Shown here: positions 35,019 to 44,877 of the stretch, in pieces | How the letters are laid out: each line of letters opens with the position of its first letter | Position numbering within the stretch: the stretch's first letter is position 1 | DNA from: an uncultured Mediterraneibacter sp. | Lineage (GTDB): Bacteria > Bacillota > Clostridia > Lachnospirales > Lachnospiraceae | DNA: 64,000 bases | Assembly: GCA_934309345.1 (NCBI GenBank) | Contig: CAKRDD010000020.1 | Location: 3,732 to 67,731 of the forward strand | Direction: 5' to 3' | The notes under the pieces: generated by a model | Seen by the model: only the letters and a program-made list of their open reading frames with translations | What the model was told of the DNA's origin: nothing | Databases searched by the model: none | Position numbers and translations under genes: made by a program

Positions 35019-35717
35019 ATGTTTTTATCCTTAACTAATATCAAAAAATCTTTTGGGCAGGGTGACAGTCGTGTAGAAGTCTTAAAAGGCATTGATCTCT
35101 CGATTGAAAAAGGAGAATTCTGTGTTCTTCTTGGACCTTCCGGCTCAGGAAAATCCACTTTGCTGAATATCATCGGTGGTATTGACCGTGCAGACAGCGG
35201 GCAGATCACAATTGAAGGGGAACTGATGGAAAAAATGACAGTAAAACGTCTCAGTCAATACCGGAGGAAGCATCTTGGATATGTTTTCCAGATGTATAAT
35301 CTGATTCCGAATCTTACCGTGCGCGAGAATATTGAAGTCGGTGCTTACTTAAGTGACCATGCGTTGGATGTAGATGAACTTCTTGATACACTTGGTCTTT
35401 CTTCACATCAAAAGAAACTGCCGAATCAGCTCTCCGGTGGTCAGCAGCAGCGTACTGCAATCGGGCGGGCAATTGTTAAAAATCCTGACATTCTGCTCTG
35501 TGATGAGCCAACCGGTGCGCTTGATTATAAAACCTCGAAAGAAATACTGAAGCTGATCGAGACGGTCAATCAAAAGTACGGTAATACCGTTGTAATGGTA
35601 ACGCACAACGATGCGATCAAAGATATGGCAGACCGTGTTGTCCGGATCCGTGACGGTATGATACGAAAAAATTATCTGAACGATCATAAGGTCAGTGCTC
35701 AGGATCTTGACTGGTAA
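35019..35717 (+). CDS. ABC transporter ATP-binding protein (MacB/LolD-type)
   Basis: Cytoplasmic ATPase of a Type VII (FtsX-like) ABC system, 232 residues. Motifs: LLGPSGSGKSTLLN (Walker A), Q-loop VFQMYNLIPNLTV, signature LSGGQQQRTAIGRA, Walker B ILLCDEPTGALD and H-switch VMVTHN. It is followed 15 bases later by its permease. The upstream region carries the GTTAG palindrome and a leader hairpin, so expression is probably regulated, perhaps by metal. Such systems export antimicrobial peptides or sense envelope stress; substrate unknown. Confidence 0.93.
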   Translation: MFLSLTNIKKSFGQGDSRVEVLKGIDLSIEKGEFCVLLGPSGSGKSTLLNIIGGIDRADSGQITIEGELMEKMTVKRLSQYRRKHLGYVFQMYNLIPNLTVRENIEVGAYLSDHALDVDELLDTLGLSSHQKKLPNQLSGGQQQRTAIGRAIVKNPDILLCDEPTGALDYKTSKEILKLIETVNQKYGNTVVMVTHNDAIKDMADRVVRIRDGMIRKNYLNDHKVSAQDLDW

Positions 35718-35732
35718 AGGAGGCTGCAGACG

Positions 35733-38099
35733 ATGAAAAATCCATTGAACAAACGTCTCCCCAGAGAATTCCGGAAAGACTTTGGTAAGTATCTTGTTAT
35801 CTTCCTTCTTCTTGTGATCACGATCGGATTCGTCTCCGGATTTCTTGTCGCTGATGGCAGCATGATCAAAGCTTATAACGAAGGAATCGACAAATATAAT
35901 ACAGAGAACGGACATTTCCGCACTTCTGAAAAAATGAACGATGCGCAGATTCAGTCTGTAGAAGAAAATGGTATCCGTATCTATGACAATTTCTATCTGG
36001 AACAGGATTTAACAAATGGCAGTACAATGCGTATTTTCACAAACCGGGATCAGGTGAATCTTGCCTGCCTCATGGAAGGAGAATTTCCAAAAGCAGCAAA
36101 TGAAATCGCAATTGACCGTATGTATGCTGACAACAATAAGATTTCCATCGGAGACACACTAAAAAGTGATACGCAAAGCTGGAAAGTAACCGGATTGATT
36201 GCTCTTCCGGATTACAGCTGCCTCTTTCAGAACAACAACGATTCTATGTTTGATTCCGTCAAATTTGGAATCGGAGTTGTGACGCCCGAAGCATTTGAAT
36301 CATTAGATTCTCCACTTGTAAAATACTGCTATGCGTGGAAATACAATGATGAACCTACGACAGAGAAAGAAGAAAAAGAAGTATCTGATGATCTGATGAA
36401 AGCGATCAACAAGGATGTTTCTCTGGAAGAATTCGTTCCGCGTTATCTTAACCAGGCAATCACATTTACCCGGGATGATATGGGAAGCGACCGCGCAATG
36501 ATGATCGTATTTCTTTATATCGTAATTGCGATCATGGCGTTTGTCTTTGGCATTACGATCAGCAACACCATTGCAAAAGAGGCAAATGTCATCGGAACTC
36601 TTCTCGCCAGCGGCTATACCAGAAATGAACTAATCCGGCATTATATGGCCATGCCGATCCTTGTCACACTGGTCGGTGCTTTGATTGGAAATGTTCTCGG
36701 CTATACGATTATGAAGGACATCTGCGCCGGCATGTATTACGGAAGCTACAGTCTTCCTACTTATGTAACTGTCTGGAACGCAGAAGCATTTCTGCTTACT
36801 ACGATCATTCCGATCTTGCTAATGCTTCTCGTCAATTATACAGTACTTCGCAGAAGATTATCACTTTCTCCTTTGAAGTTTCTCCGCAGAGACTTAAAGA
36901 GAAGACAACAGAAGCATGCATTATCACTGAGCAGAAGAATTCCATTTTTCAGTCGTTTCCGACTGCGTGTGATTTTCCAGAATGTCAGCAATTACCTTCT
37001 GCTGTTCCTCGGAATCTTATTTGCAAACCTTCTGTTGATGTTCGGTCTGCTCTTCCCTGCTGTACTCGATCATTATCAGACTGTTCTAAAAGATAATCTG
37101 CTTTGTAATTACCAGTACATTTTGCAGATACCGATCAACGCCATGGACGAAGATCATAAACTTGAAAGCCTTGTAAATATGCTCTATTTTCAACACGAGG
37201 TAGAAACTGATAACCCTGATGCGGAGAAATTCAGTGCTTATTCGCTGAAAACAACAGATAAGAAATATAAGGAAGAGGAAATCCTGCTCTATGGACTTGC
37301 AGATAACAGCCGCTATCTTCCGATTGATTTTCAGGAAACTGCGTCTGATAAAGACGGGGCTGCCCAGACAGATTCTTCGGCTGTAACTCCTGTATACATC
37401 TCTTCTGCCTACGCAGATAAATATCTTCTGGATATCGGTGATGAGATTACTTTAAAAGAAGCTTATGAAGATGATACCTACACATTTTATGTTGAAGGAA
37501 TCTACGATTATGAAGGGGGTCTGACCGTCTTCCTTCCGCAAGAACAGCTCAATAAACTGTTTGATCTTGGTTCCGATTATTTCAGTGGTTATCTCTCAGA
37601 CAGCGAGATCACAGATATTGACCAGAAATATATCGGCTCTGTGATCGATCTTGACAGTCTGTCGAAGATTTCCAGACAGTTAAATGTTTCGATGGGAAGC
37701 ATGATGTATCTGCTGGACGGATTTTCAATCGTACTCTTTATGATTCTGATCTATCTTTTATCAAAGATCATTATCGAAAAGAATGCACAGTCGATCTCTA
37801 TGACAAAAATATTAGGATACTCTGACCGGGAGATCAGCAGTCTGTATCTGCTGTCTACAACCATTATGGTCGTGGTCTTCCTGCTTCTGAGTTTTCCGAT
37901 CGAAACAGTTCTTATGAACGCACTCTTCCGCGGAATTATGATCAGCAGTATTTCCGGTTGGATCCCGTTGTATATTGATCCGGTCCTGTATGTAAAAATG
38001 TTCCTGTTAGGATTCGTAACTTACCTGCTTGTTGCATTGATCGAATACCGCAGGATCAAGAAGGTTCCTATGGATCAGGCATTAAAAAATATTGAATAA
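35733..38099 (+). CDS. FtsX-like ABC permease
   Basis: 788-residue membrane partner of the preceding ATPase. Hydrophobic N-terminal segment (about 15-45; YLVIFLLLVITIGFVSGFLV), a long extracytoplasmic domain (about 50-255), a block of three segments (about 262-380) with IVFLYIVIAIMAFVFGITIS, then a basic linker, a membrane segment (about 415-440), a second external domain (about 445-640) and three C-terminal segments. This is the duplicated FtsX layout. RBS AGGAGG. It forms an operon with the ATPase; the downstream lipoprotein gene lies beyond a structured repeat. Confidence 0.9.
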   Translation: MKNPLNKRLPREFRKDFGKYLVIFLLLVITIGFVSGFLVADGSMIKAYNEGIDKYNTENGHFRTSEKMNDAQIQSVEENGIRIYDNFYLEQDLTNGSTMRIFTNRDQVNLACLMEGEFPKAANEIAIDRMYADNNKISIGDTLKSDTQSWKVTGLIALPDYSCLFQNNNDSMFDSVKFGIGVVTPEAFESLDSPLVKYCYAWKYNDEPTTEKEEKEVSDDLMKAINKDVSLEEFVPRYLNQAITFTRDDMGSDRAMMIVFLYIVIAIMAFVFGITISNTIAKEANVIGTLLASGYTRNELIRHYMAMPILVTLVGALIGNVLGYTIMKDICAGMYYGSYSLPTYVTVWNAEAFLLTTIIPILLMLLVNYTVLRRRLSLSPLKFLRRDLKRRQQKHALSLSRRIPFFSRFRLRVIFQNVSNYLLLFLGILFANLLLMFGLLFPAVLDHYQTVLKDNLLCNYQYILQIPINAMDEDHKLESLVNMLYFQHEVETDNPDAEKFSAYSLKTTDKKYKEEEILLYGLADNSRYLPIDFQETASDKDGAAQTDSSAVTPVYISSAYADKYLLDIGDEITLKEAYEDDTYTFYVEGIYDYEGGLTVFLPQEQLNKLFDLGSDYFSGYLSDSEITDIDQKYIGSVIDLDSLSKISRQLNVSMGSMMYLLDGFSIVLFMILIYLLSKIIIEKNAQSISMTKILGYSDREISSLYLLSTTIMVVVFLLLSFPIETVLMNALFRGIMISSISGWIPLYIDPVLYVKMFLLGFVTYLLVALIEYRRIKKVPMDQALKNIE

Positions 38100-38132
38100 T
38101 CGTGACTGTACCTGCATCTGCTGCCTGCGGAC

Positions 38133-38274
38133 GTTACTGTTCACACGATGTGCGACCAGCAACGCATCTCGCCATTTTAAATCGCCTTTGGCGATGGGGC
38201 GAGATGCATTCAAGCCAAAACATGCATCCTCCGTGTCAATCAGCGAAGTGATTGACACGGGAGTGAACAGTAAC
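38133..38274. repeat. Structured intergenic element, copy 2 of a dispersed repeat
   Basis: Begins with the 31-bp repeat shared with 25146-25176. The outer arms GTTACTGTTCAC (38133-38144) and GTGAACAGTAAC (38263-38274) enclose two perfect stem-loops: GCATCTCGCC/GGCGAGATGC (38164-38207, with inner ATCGCC-TTT-GGCGAT) and CCGTGTCAATCA/TGATTGACACGG (38231-38260). This is a cruciform-like mobile-element or RNA fold. Confidence 0.85.
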
Positions 38275-38332
38275 CTGCAAACTTCTAAGTTAGGCATAAC
38301 AGTGCAGGTACCATTTGAAAGGAGGATTTCTC

Positions 38333-40324
38333 GTGAAAAGAAAAATATTACAAAAATTAGTTCCCGGTCTGTGTGCCACTCTTGTCCTGGTTTCTGCCAC
38401 AAGTCTGACCGGATGCTCAACTGACACCAAAACAGCTACTACTGCTTCAGATGCTGACAAATCAGAAACGGTATATGTAAAAGCTGATGCAAGCGGAACG
38501 ATAAATGAGATCAAAGTCCAGACAGACTTGAAAAATAACGGAACATCAAAGGAAATCAAAGACTTCTCAACTCTGAAAGACATAAAAAATACGAAAGGAA
38601 ATGAGTCCTTCACCCAATCCTCTGACGGGACAATTACCTGGGAAAATAAAGGGGAGGATATTCATTATGAAGGTACTTCTACGGAAGAACTTCCTGTAAA
38701 TGTAAAAATCAGTTACACACTGGATGGAAAATCTATACAACCGGAAGATCTCGCTGGGAAAAGTGGAAAGCTTGGAATTCGTTTTGATTATGAAAATACT
38801 ACGGAAGAAAATGTAACCGTAAATGGTGAAGAGATGACTTCTCCGGTTCCATTCGCAGTGATCTCTGCCATGATCCTTCCGGAAGACACTGCTTCTAATA
38901 TCCAGGTAACAAATGGTAAAATATTTACAATGAATGACCAGAGCGTCGTTGTCGGCTATGCCTGCCCGGGACTTAAAGACAGTCTGAAACTCACTGATTA
39001 CGAACCTACGGAAGATATCTCTATCCCAGAGTCAGTGGAAGTAACTGCAGATGTAACAGATTTTGAGATGGACTTTACCGCGACAGTAGTCTCCTCCGGT
39101 CTATTTGAAGATCTGGAAGAAGATTCCTTTGACGATATGGAGGATGCCGCTGACAGCCTGCAGGAACTCGGAGATGCATCCGGCAAACTTGCTGACGGAG
39201 CAGCGCAGCTGCTTGGCGGTGCTTCTACTTATCAAACTTATCTTGGGCAATATGTAGACGGTGTCTCACAACTTGCCGAAGGAACAGACACTTTAGATGA
39301 TGGTGTAACTGCACTTAATGAAAATTCCGGAAAGCTGGTTTCAGGTGCTTCCTCTCTTCAAAATGGTCTTGAACAGCTGAATTCTGCTCTCTCTGGCCAG
39401 ATAAACACGGATTCCAGTTCCCTTCCATCTGCAGAAACAGTTTCATCACTTCAGGAACAGATTGAATTACTTAGACAGCAGCTGGATTCTGTTGATTCCT
39501 CTCTTACGGAGGCAAAATCTTCCTTCGCATCCGTCAACTGGGATACTCTGAAATCTTCTATCACAGAAGATGCAAAAGAACAGTCCAAAACTGCTGCGAC
39601 AGATGCTGTCCAGTCTGCGATCGATCAGATTGTTTCTGAAACTGCATCCGATTCAGAATTATCAGAAGAATCTAAAAATGCTGTCAACGATAAGATGTCA
39701 CAGTTAAAGAATGAAATAAATGATACGATTGCATCTGCAATTGATCAGAACCTTGATCTTTCCTCTTCCTGCGCAGACATCGATCAGCTGAAATCTACCA
39801 CAGAAGGAACATTAAACAGCCTGACAGAGCTGATCGCTTCCTGCCATACTACGCTCGACCAGATGACTTCCGGTGCCGGTTCCTTTGCTGAGGCAATGCA
39901 GAGTCTTTCTTCTCTCAGTGAGACATTAAAGACTTTGCAGAACTCACTTTCTGCTTTATCTGCCGGCAGTTTACAACTCACTCAGGGACTTACCTCTTTC
40001 CAACAGGGAATCGAGCAACTGTCCGAAGGTAGTTCAACACTCTCTCAAGGAGCCACGAAACTGGGCACAGCCGGGAAAGAGCTAAAAGAAGGATACACAA
40101 CCCTTGCCGAAGGAATCTCTTCTCTCTCTGAAGGACTTACTCTCTTTGATAAAGAAGGAATCCAGGAACTTGAAAAACTAGGCGGGGATGATCTGAAGAA
40201 TCTCTCCAAAAGAATGAAAGCGGTCAAAGAAGCTGATGCCGAATACGATACTTATGGCGGTAAGTTAGAAGAACAGACCGGGGAAGTACGGTTTATTATT
40301 GAGACAGATGGGATTGATAAATAA
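38333..40324 (+). CDS. Lipoprotein with YhgE/Pip-like coiled-coil repeats
   Basis: Surface lipoprotein of 663 residues. GTG start (38333) behind AAAGGAGG; signal peptide with lipobox LTGC, so Cys28 is lipidated. The N-terminal beta-rich domain runs to about 240. The rest is alpha-helical and Ser/Leu/Gln-rich, with repeats of the type LADGAAQL, LAEGTDTLDDGV and LSEGSSTLSQGA, the pattern of YhgE/Pip and of domains linked to MmpL-like exporters. There is no C-terminal membrane block, so it is not a full YhgE. Its place after the ABC genes suggests an accessory of that exporter; a terminator follows. Confidence 0.85.
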   Translation: MKRKILQKLVPGLCATLVLVSATSLTGCSTDTKTATTASDADKSETVYVKADASGTINEIKVQTDLKNNGTSKEIKDFSTLKDIKNTKGNESFTQSSDGTITWENKGEDIHYEGTSTEELPVNVKISYTLDGKSIQPEDLAGKSGKLGIRFDYENTTEENVTVNGEEMTSPVPFAVISAMILPEDTASNIQVTNGKIFTMNDQSVVVGYACPGLKDSLKLTDYEPTEDISIPESVEVTADVTDFEMDFTATVVSSGLFEDLEEDSFDDMEDAADSLQELGDASGKLADGAAQLLGGASTYQTYLGQYVDGVSQLAEGTDTLDDGVTALNENSGKLVSGASSLQNGLEQLNSALSGQINTDSSSLPSAETVSSLQEQIELLRQQLDSVDSSLTEAKSSFASVNWDTLKSSITEDAKEQSKTAATDAVQSAIDQIVSETASDSELSEESKNAVNDKMSQLKNEINDTIASAIDQNLDLSSSCADIDQLKSTTEGTLNSLTELIASCHTTLDQMTSGAGSFAEAMQSLSSLSETLKTLQNSLSALSAGSLQLTQGLTSFQQGIEQLSEGSSTLSQGATKLGTAGKELKEGYTTLAEGISSLSEGLTLFDKEGIQELEKLGGDDLKNLSKRMKAVKEADAEYDTYGGKLEEQTGEVRFIIETDGIDK

Positions 40325-40337
40325 GCTTAGATGAATG

Positions 40338-40369
40338 AGAAAAGGCGGTGGAATGCACCGTCTTTTCTT
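40338..40369 (+). terminator. Terminator of the lipoprotein gene
   Basis: AGAAAAGGCGGTG / CACCGTCTTTTCT hairpin with loop GAATG, one G-T pair, T-rich 3' side; 14 bases after the stop. Confidence 0.8.
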
Positions 40370-40456
40370 AAAATACACACTTTACTTTTCATATAAAAGT
40401 ACTATACTTATTTATGATTTAAATTAATTACTTTACAAGAATACGGAGATAATTTT

Positions 40457-41380
40457 ATGACCATCAGTATACTTCTCATGAAACAAATTGCACAGCTTTT
40501 TCTTATGATCTTTATGGGATACTTAATTGTAAAAACAGGTATTGTCGAGGATACAGACAGTAAAGTATTATCCAAAATTATCCTCTATCTGGTTATCCCT
40601 TGTGTAATTATAAACGCTTTTCAAGTTGATTATACCTCTGACACTGTGAAAGGATTGCTACTGGCTTTTATAGCATCTGTTCTCACACAGATTATTCTTC
40701 TTATTGTTGTCTCTGTTTTAGGAAGACTTTTTCATTTGAACGAAGTAGAAATTGCCTCTATCTATTACTCTAATTCTGGTAATCTGATCGTACCAATTGT
40801 AACTTTTATCTTGGGAAAAGAGTGGGTATTATACGGATGTGTATTCATGAGCGTGCAGCTCATTTTTATATGGACTCACTGTAAAAAAATCATCAGCCGA
40901 GATGCTTCTTATGATTGGAAAAAGATTGTCCTCAATATAAACATGATTTCTATTTTTATTGGAATCCTGCTTTTCTTTACAAAAATCCATTTACCGGAAA
41001 TCATAAATGATTCGATAAGTTCTGTCGGTAATATGATTGGACCAGCAAGCATGATCGTAACAGGTATGCTTTTCGCCGGTATGGATTTGAAGCAGATTTT
41101 TACAAATAAGAAAGTATATTTTATCGCTATTCTTCGGTTAATCGTATTACCTGTATTTGCACTGATTCTGATTAAGTTAAGCCATCTTGCCGCTTTTTCA
41201 GCAGATGGAGATAAAATCATGCTCATTGTATTTCTTGCAATCATTACTCCATCTGCCTCAACTGTAACTCAGATGTGCCAGGTATACGAAAATGATTCTC
41301 AATATGCCAGTGCGATCAATGTTGTTACAACACTGTTTTCTATCGTAACCATGCCACTTTTAGTGATGTTCTTTATTTAA
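40457..41380 (+). CDS. AEC family (auxin efflux carrier-like) transporter
   Basis: 307-residue membrane protein with about 10 hydrophobic segments in the two five-helix repeats typical of the AEC family. Seen: QLFLMIFMGYLIVKTGIV, LYLVIPCVIINAF, the YYSNSGNLIVPIV turn and, near the end, FLAIITPSASTVTQM. Bacterial relatives carry malate, other dicarboxylates or amino acids; substrate unknown. The start has a weak ACGGAGA. Its stop overlaps that of the convergent CydC-like gene by a few bases (41377-41380). Confidence 0.88.
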   Translation: MTISILLMKQIAQLFLMIFMGYLIVKTGIVEDTDSKVLSKIILYLVIPCVIINAFQVDYTSDTVKGLLLAFIASVLTQIILLIVVSVLGRLFHLNEVEIASIYYSNSGNLIVPIVTFILGKEWVLYGCVFMSVQLIFIWTHCKKIISRDASYDWKKIVLNINMISIFIGILLFFTKIHLPEIINDSISSVGNMIGPASMIVTGMLFAGMDLKQIFTNKKVYFIAILRLIVLPVFALILIKLSHLAAFSADGDKIMLIVFLAIITPSASTVTQMCQVYENDSQYASAINVVTTLFSIVTMPLLVMFFI

Positions 41381-43119
41381 GAAATCCTTCCGTTCTCCAT
41401 TTCATATACCACATCTGCCACGTTCATTGTGGATACTCTGTGAGATACCAGAACAACCGTTTTCTTCTTGGCCGATTCTTTCAATGATTTTAAGATGATT
41501 CCCTCATTTAAAGAGTCGAGGTTCGATGTCGGCTCATCGAGTAGGATGAGGGGGCATTCATGGAGAAATGCTCTTGCAATTCCGATTCTCTGTTTCTCAC
41601 CGCCGGACAGCGTGTCACCCAGTTCTCCGACTTCCGTATCATATCCTTTCGGAAGTGTCATAATGAAATCGTGGATAGACGCTTTCTTTGCGGCTTCCAT
41701 AATCTCTTCTCTGGATGCTCCCGGCTTTGCGATGGCAATGTTGTTTGCAATGGAATCATGGAACAGGTGTGTTTCCTGTGTGACATAACTTTCCATATCT
41801 CTTAAATGCCTGGTCGGAATCTTGCAGACATCTGTACCGTCTACCGATACATTTCCATCCTGCACATCCCAGAACCGCATCAACAGTTTTAAGAGTGTAG
41901 ATTTTCCGGAACCACTCGCACCATGAATACCTGTAATCTTACCCGGCTGTAATTTTAATGAATAGTTATCTAAAATAACCTCATTATCGTAAGCAAATGT
42001 TACGTTCTCTGCCTCTGCTCCTGTAAATTCATGTTCCATGCTTTCTGCACCGGAAGTTGCCACATCACCTGGAATTTCTTCCACAAGCGGTGTCTCTTCC
42101 AGAAGGGAAAGGACACGTTCCCCACTTGCCAGTGTCTGGTTCAGATTGTTAGACAGGCTTGATAATGCTACTACCGGTCCGAAAGAACCCATCATTGCGA
42201 TGGTACAGGTTAAGATTCCCTCGAATCCCATCGCGCCTTTGTCATACAGCCAGATGGTCAGTGCCAGCATTCCAAAAGATGCAAGCAGGATAACCATGTT
42301 CGTAAATGAACGCTGTGAGCCTTCCATTTTGCTTAAATCTTCCTGCATTCCTGCAAGGTTTTTGGAACGCTCAGACATCTGCTCTTTTCTCTTTTCACCC
42401 TGTCCGTACTGGATGGTTTCATCCAGTCCACGTAAAGAGTCCAGAACAAAACTGTTCAGTTCTCCGAAGTTTGTCCGAAATTCCATTCCTTTCTGACTGC
42501 CACGTTTTCCATTCCACATCGGGATGGCAACACCGACAATCAGATAAGCTGCCAGTGCAAGCACGCCTGCCAGCCAGTGATATCTTCCGATAAAAATCAC
42601 CATAATAATCGAGGTCAGTGTTGCAATCGCAATCGGGGAAATGGTATGTGCATAGAACACTTCCAGTAATTCAATATCCGTTGTAATAATCGAGATCAGA
42701 TTTCCCTTATCCCGTCCTTCCAGTTTTGCCGGGCAGAGCTTTCTCAATGCCGCAAACACTTTATGACGGATGATTGCCAGCAGTTTAAATGCAATAAAAT
42801 GATTACAATACTGTTCCACATAATGCAGGATTCCACGAAGCACTGCAATTACGATCATGACTGTAATAATCGTTTTTACCGGGGTAAATACCAGCCACAT
42901 ATTGTCCACCGGAACAATCATTCCGGCTACCCCGGTCAGAAGTCCATGCACGATAACCTGTCCTGCCAGTATCGTCAGGAAAATTGCACACAAGTAACCT
43001 AATGTTCCGAGGATGATTGCTGCCAGCATGATATGAAGCAGGGGTTTTACTAACCCGATCAGGCTTCCCATGATCTGAATGGCACTTCTGCGTTTTGTTG
43101 TATTGGTTTTTTCACTCAT
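41377..43119 (-). CDS. ABC exporter half-transporter, CydC-like
   Basis: Type IV ABC exporter, 580 residues: six membrane segments (1-320) and an ATPase domain (about 350-580) with GASGSGKSTLLK, LSGGEKQRIGIARA, ILLDEPTSNLD and VLVSHRVSTM. Together with the upstream gene it resembles the CydDC heterodimer that exports cysteine or glutathione and is needed for cytochrome bd in other bacteria; no cydAB is in the window, so the substrate is open. Its ATG overlaps the stop of the upstream gene (ATGA). A 51-bp piece of its 3' end is also found at 49894-49944. Confidence 0.87.
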   Translation of the reverse strand: MSEKTNTTKRRSAIQIMGSLIGLVKPLLHIMLAAIILGTLGYLCAIFLTILAGQVIVHGLLTGVAGMIVPVDNMWLVFTPVKTIITVMIVIAVLRGILHYVEQYCNHFIAFKLLAIIRHKVFAALRKLCPAKLEGRDKGNLISIITTDIELLEVFYAHTISPIAIATLTSIIMVIFIGRYHWLAGVLALAAYLIVGVAIPMWNGKRGSQKGMEFRTNFGELNSFVLDSLRGLDETIQYGQGEKRKEQMSERSKNLAGMQEDLSKMEGSQRSFTNMVILLASFGMLALTIWLYDKGAMGFEGILTCTIAMMGSFGPVVALSSLSNNLNQTLASGERVLSLLEETPLVEEIPGDVATSGAESMEHEFTGAEAENVTFAYDNEVILDNYSLKLQPGKITGIHGASGSGKSTLLKLLMRFWDVQDGNVSVDGTDVCKIPTRHLRDMESYVTQETHLFHDSIANNIAIAKPGASREEIMEAAKKASIHDFIMTLPKGYDTEVGELGDTLSGGEKQRIGIARAFLHECPLILLDEPTSNLDSLNEGIILKSLKESAKKKTVVLVSHRVSTMNVADVVYEMENGRIS

Positions 43120-44858
43120 TATGCCACGCCCCCTTTTCCATAGTTTTCCAGTGCCATCTGGCTTTCATACAGATGTCTGTATGCACCATTCTGGCTCATC
43201 AGTTCGTCGTGCTTTCCGCTTTCTTTGATTTCTCCGTCTTTTAAGAAATAAATCTTGTCAGACTTCACGACATTTGCCAGTCTGTGGGAAATCAGAAGCA
43301 CCGTCTTTGTCTTTGCCAGTTCGTGAATCACATTCATGATCAGTTCTTCACTTTCCACATCAATATTGGATGCGGCTTCATCGAAAATATAAACCGCACT
43401 GTCTGTCCGAAGCAATGCTCTGGCAATCACCAGTCTCTGGCACTGACCGCCGGACAGGTTGCTTGCTTTTTCCAGCAACTGTGTCTGTAAGCCATCCTGT
43501 GTCTGCAAGAACCCTAAGAGATTGACTTTCTGAAGAACAGCTTCCATCTCTTCTTTCGTGGCGTCCGGTTTTGCCATCTTCAGATTTTCTTCTACTGTAC
43601 CTTTGAACAGATAACTGTTATGGCGAACCAGAACAACCCTCTGCATCAGATTTGTTTCATTCACTTCGTTAAGCGGTACACCACCGATGGTGATTTCTCC
43701 GCTGTATCCCCGGTTCTTTGCTGCAAGCATTCCGGCGATTGTACTCTTACCACATCCGGATTCACCAACCAGTGATACAAAACTTCCTGCCGGGAGATTT
43801 AAGCTGATTCCTTTTAAAATCTCTCTGTCCTCTTCATAAGAAAAATGCACATCTTTTAATGTAACATCTAACGCTCCGTCCGGCAGTGTTTTTTCTCCGG
43901 TCTGTGGTTCCGGTAAATCTAAAATCTTGAAAATCTTATCACTCGCTGCCATACCATTCATTGCGATATGGAAGAATGAACCAAGCAGCCTGAGCGGCAG
44001 GAAAAACTCGCTGGCAAGCAAAACAATACATAACGTTCCTGCCGCACTGATATTTCCTTTTAAGAATTCGGATACAGAAGCTGCCATACCGATCGCTGCT
44101 CCACCATACGCCACAATATCCATCACACTGGTGGAATTGAGCTGCATGGTCAGCACCTTCATCGTAATCCTGCGGAAGTTCTGGGATTCCACATCCATCT
44201 CGTCTGCTTTCTGCTGGTCTGCCTGATAAATCTTCAGAGTAGTAAGTCCCTGTAAATTCTCAAGGAACGAATCTCCCAGTCCGGTATAGATACTCCAATA
44301 GTTATTTAATAATCTCTTCGCCACTTTCTGTACGACTACAATTGAAATTGGAATCAGCGGTACACAGATCAGCAGGATGATGCTCGCTTTCAGACTCACT
44401 CTGCAAAGAATAATAAATAAGGTCAGCGGTGCGATCAGGCTGTAAAATAACTGTGGAAGATATTTTCCAAAATATGTTTCCAGCTGCTCGACACCTTCGG
44501 TTGATACCTGTACGACCTCCGAAGAGGATACCTGCTCACTGTAGGAAACTCCCAACTTCAACATTTTTTCATAAATTTTTTCTCGCAGAATCCGCTTTAC
44601 ATCCACACATGCCAGATAGGAAGACCTTGCCCCCATCCGTTCGCATACAAATCGTATGATCACCACTAGTGCGAGGATCATGATTGTCTTCTCAATCACC
44701 GGCACTGTCACTGCACGATAGACTACGCGCTCCAACAGGTCAGCAATCGTAAATACTACCAGCACCTGTGAGAGCAATGCTGCCCACTGCCACAGGATGG
44801 TGTAAACAATATACTTTTTTGCGTGGGATAAAAGTCCCACCAATCTTGTTTTAATCAT
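43119..44858 (-). CDS. ABC exporter half-transporter, CydD-like
   Basis: Partner of the CydC-like protein, 579 residues. Six membrane segments in 1-320, with VSTEGVEQLETYFGKYLPQL, a typical CydD-like coupling region. The ATPase domain has GESGCGKSTIAG, LSGGQCQRLVIARALL, VYIFDEAASNID (Ala-Ala-Ser replaces the usual Pro-Thr-Ser) and LISHRLANV. The ATGA overlap means coupled translation. It is the third gene of a run beginning with DUF454. Confidence 0.87.
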   Translation of the reverse strand: MIKTRLVGLLSHAKKYIVYTILWQWAALLSQVLVVFTIADLLERVVYRAVTVPVIEKTIMILALVVIIRFVCERMGARSSYLACVDVKRILREKIYEKMLKLGVSYSEQVSSSEVVQVSTEGVEQLETYFGKYLPQLFYSLIAPLTLFIILCRVSLKASIILLICVPLIPISIVVVQKVAKRLLNNYWSIYTGLGDSFLENLQGLTTLKIYQADQQKADEMDVESQNFRRITMKVLTMQLNSTSVMDIVAYGGAAIGMAASVSEFLKGNISAAGTLCIVLLASEFFLPLRLLGSFFHIAMNGMAASDKIFKILDLPEPQTGEKTLPDGALDVTLKDVHFSYEEDREILKGISLNLPAGSFVSLVGESGCGKSTIAGMLAAKNRGYSGEITIGGVPLNEVNETNLMQRVVLVRHNSYLFKGTVEENLKMAKPDATKEEMEAVLQKVNLLGFLQTQDGLQTQLLEKASNLSGGQCQRLVIARALLRTDSAVYIFDEAASNIDVESEELIMNVIHELAKTKTVLLISHRLANVVKSDKIYFLKDGEIKESGKHDELMSQNGAYRHLYESQMALENYGKGGVA

Positions 44859-44877
44859 AAAAATCTTATCCTTTTGT

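Noticed and set aside
41377..44858. Genuine cydDC for cytochrome bd
   Set aside because: No cydA or cydB in the window, and half-exporters of this group have several substrates; only CydDC-like is stated.
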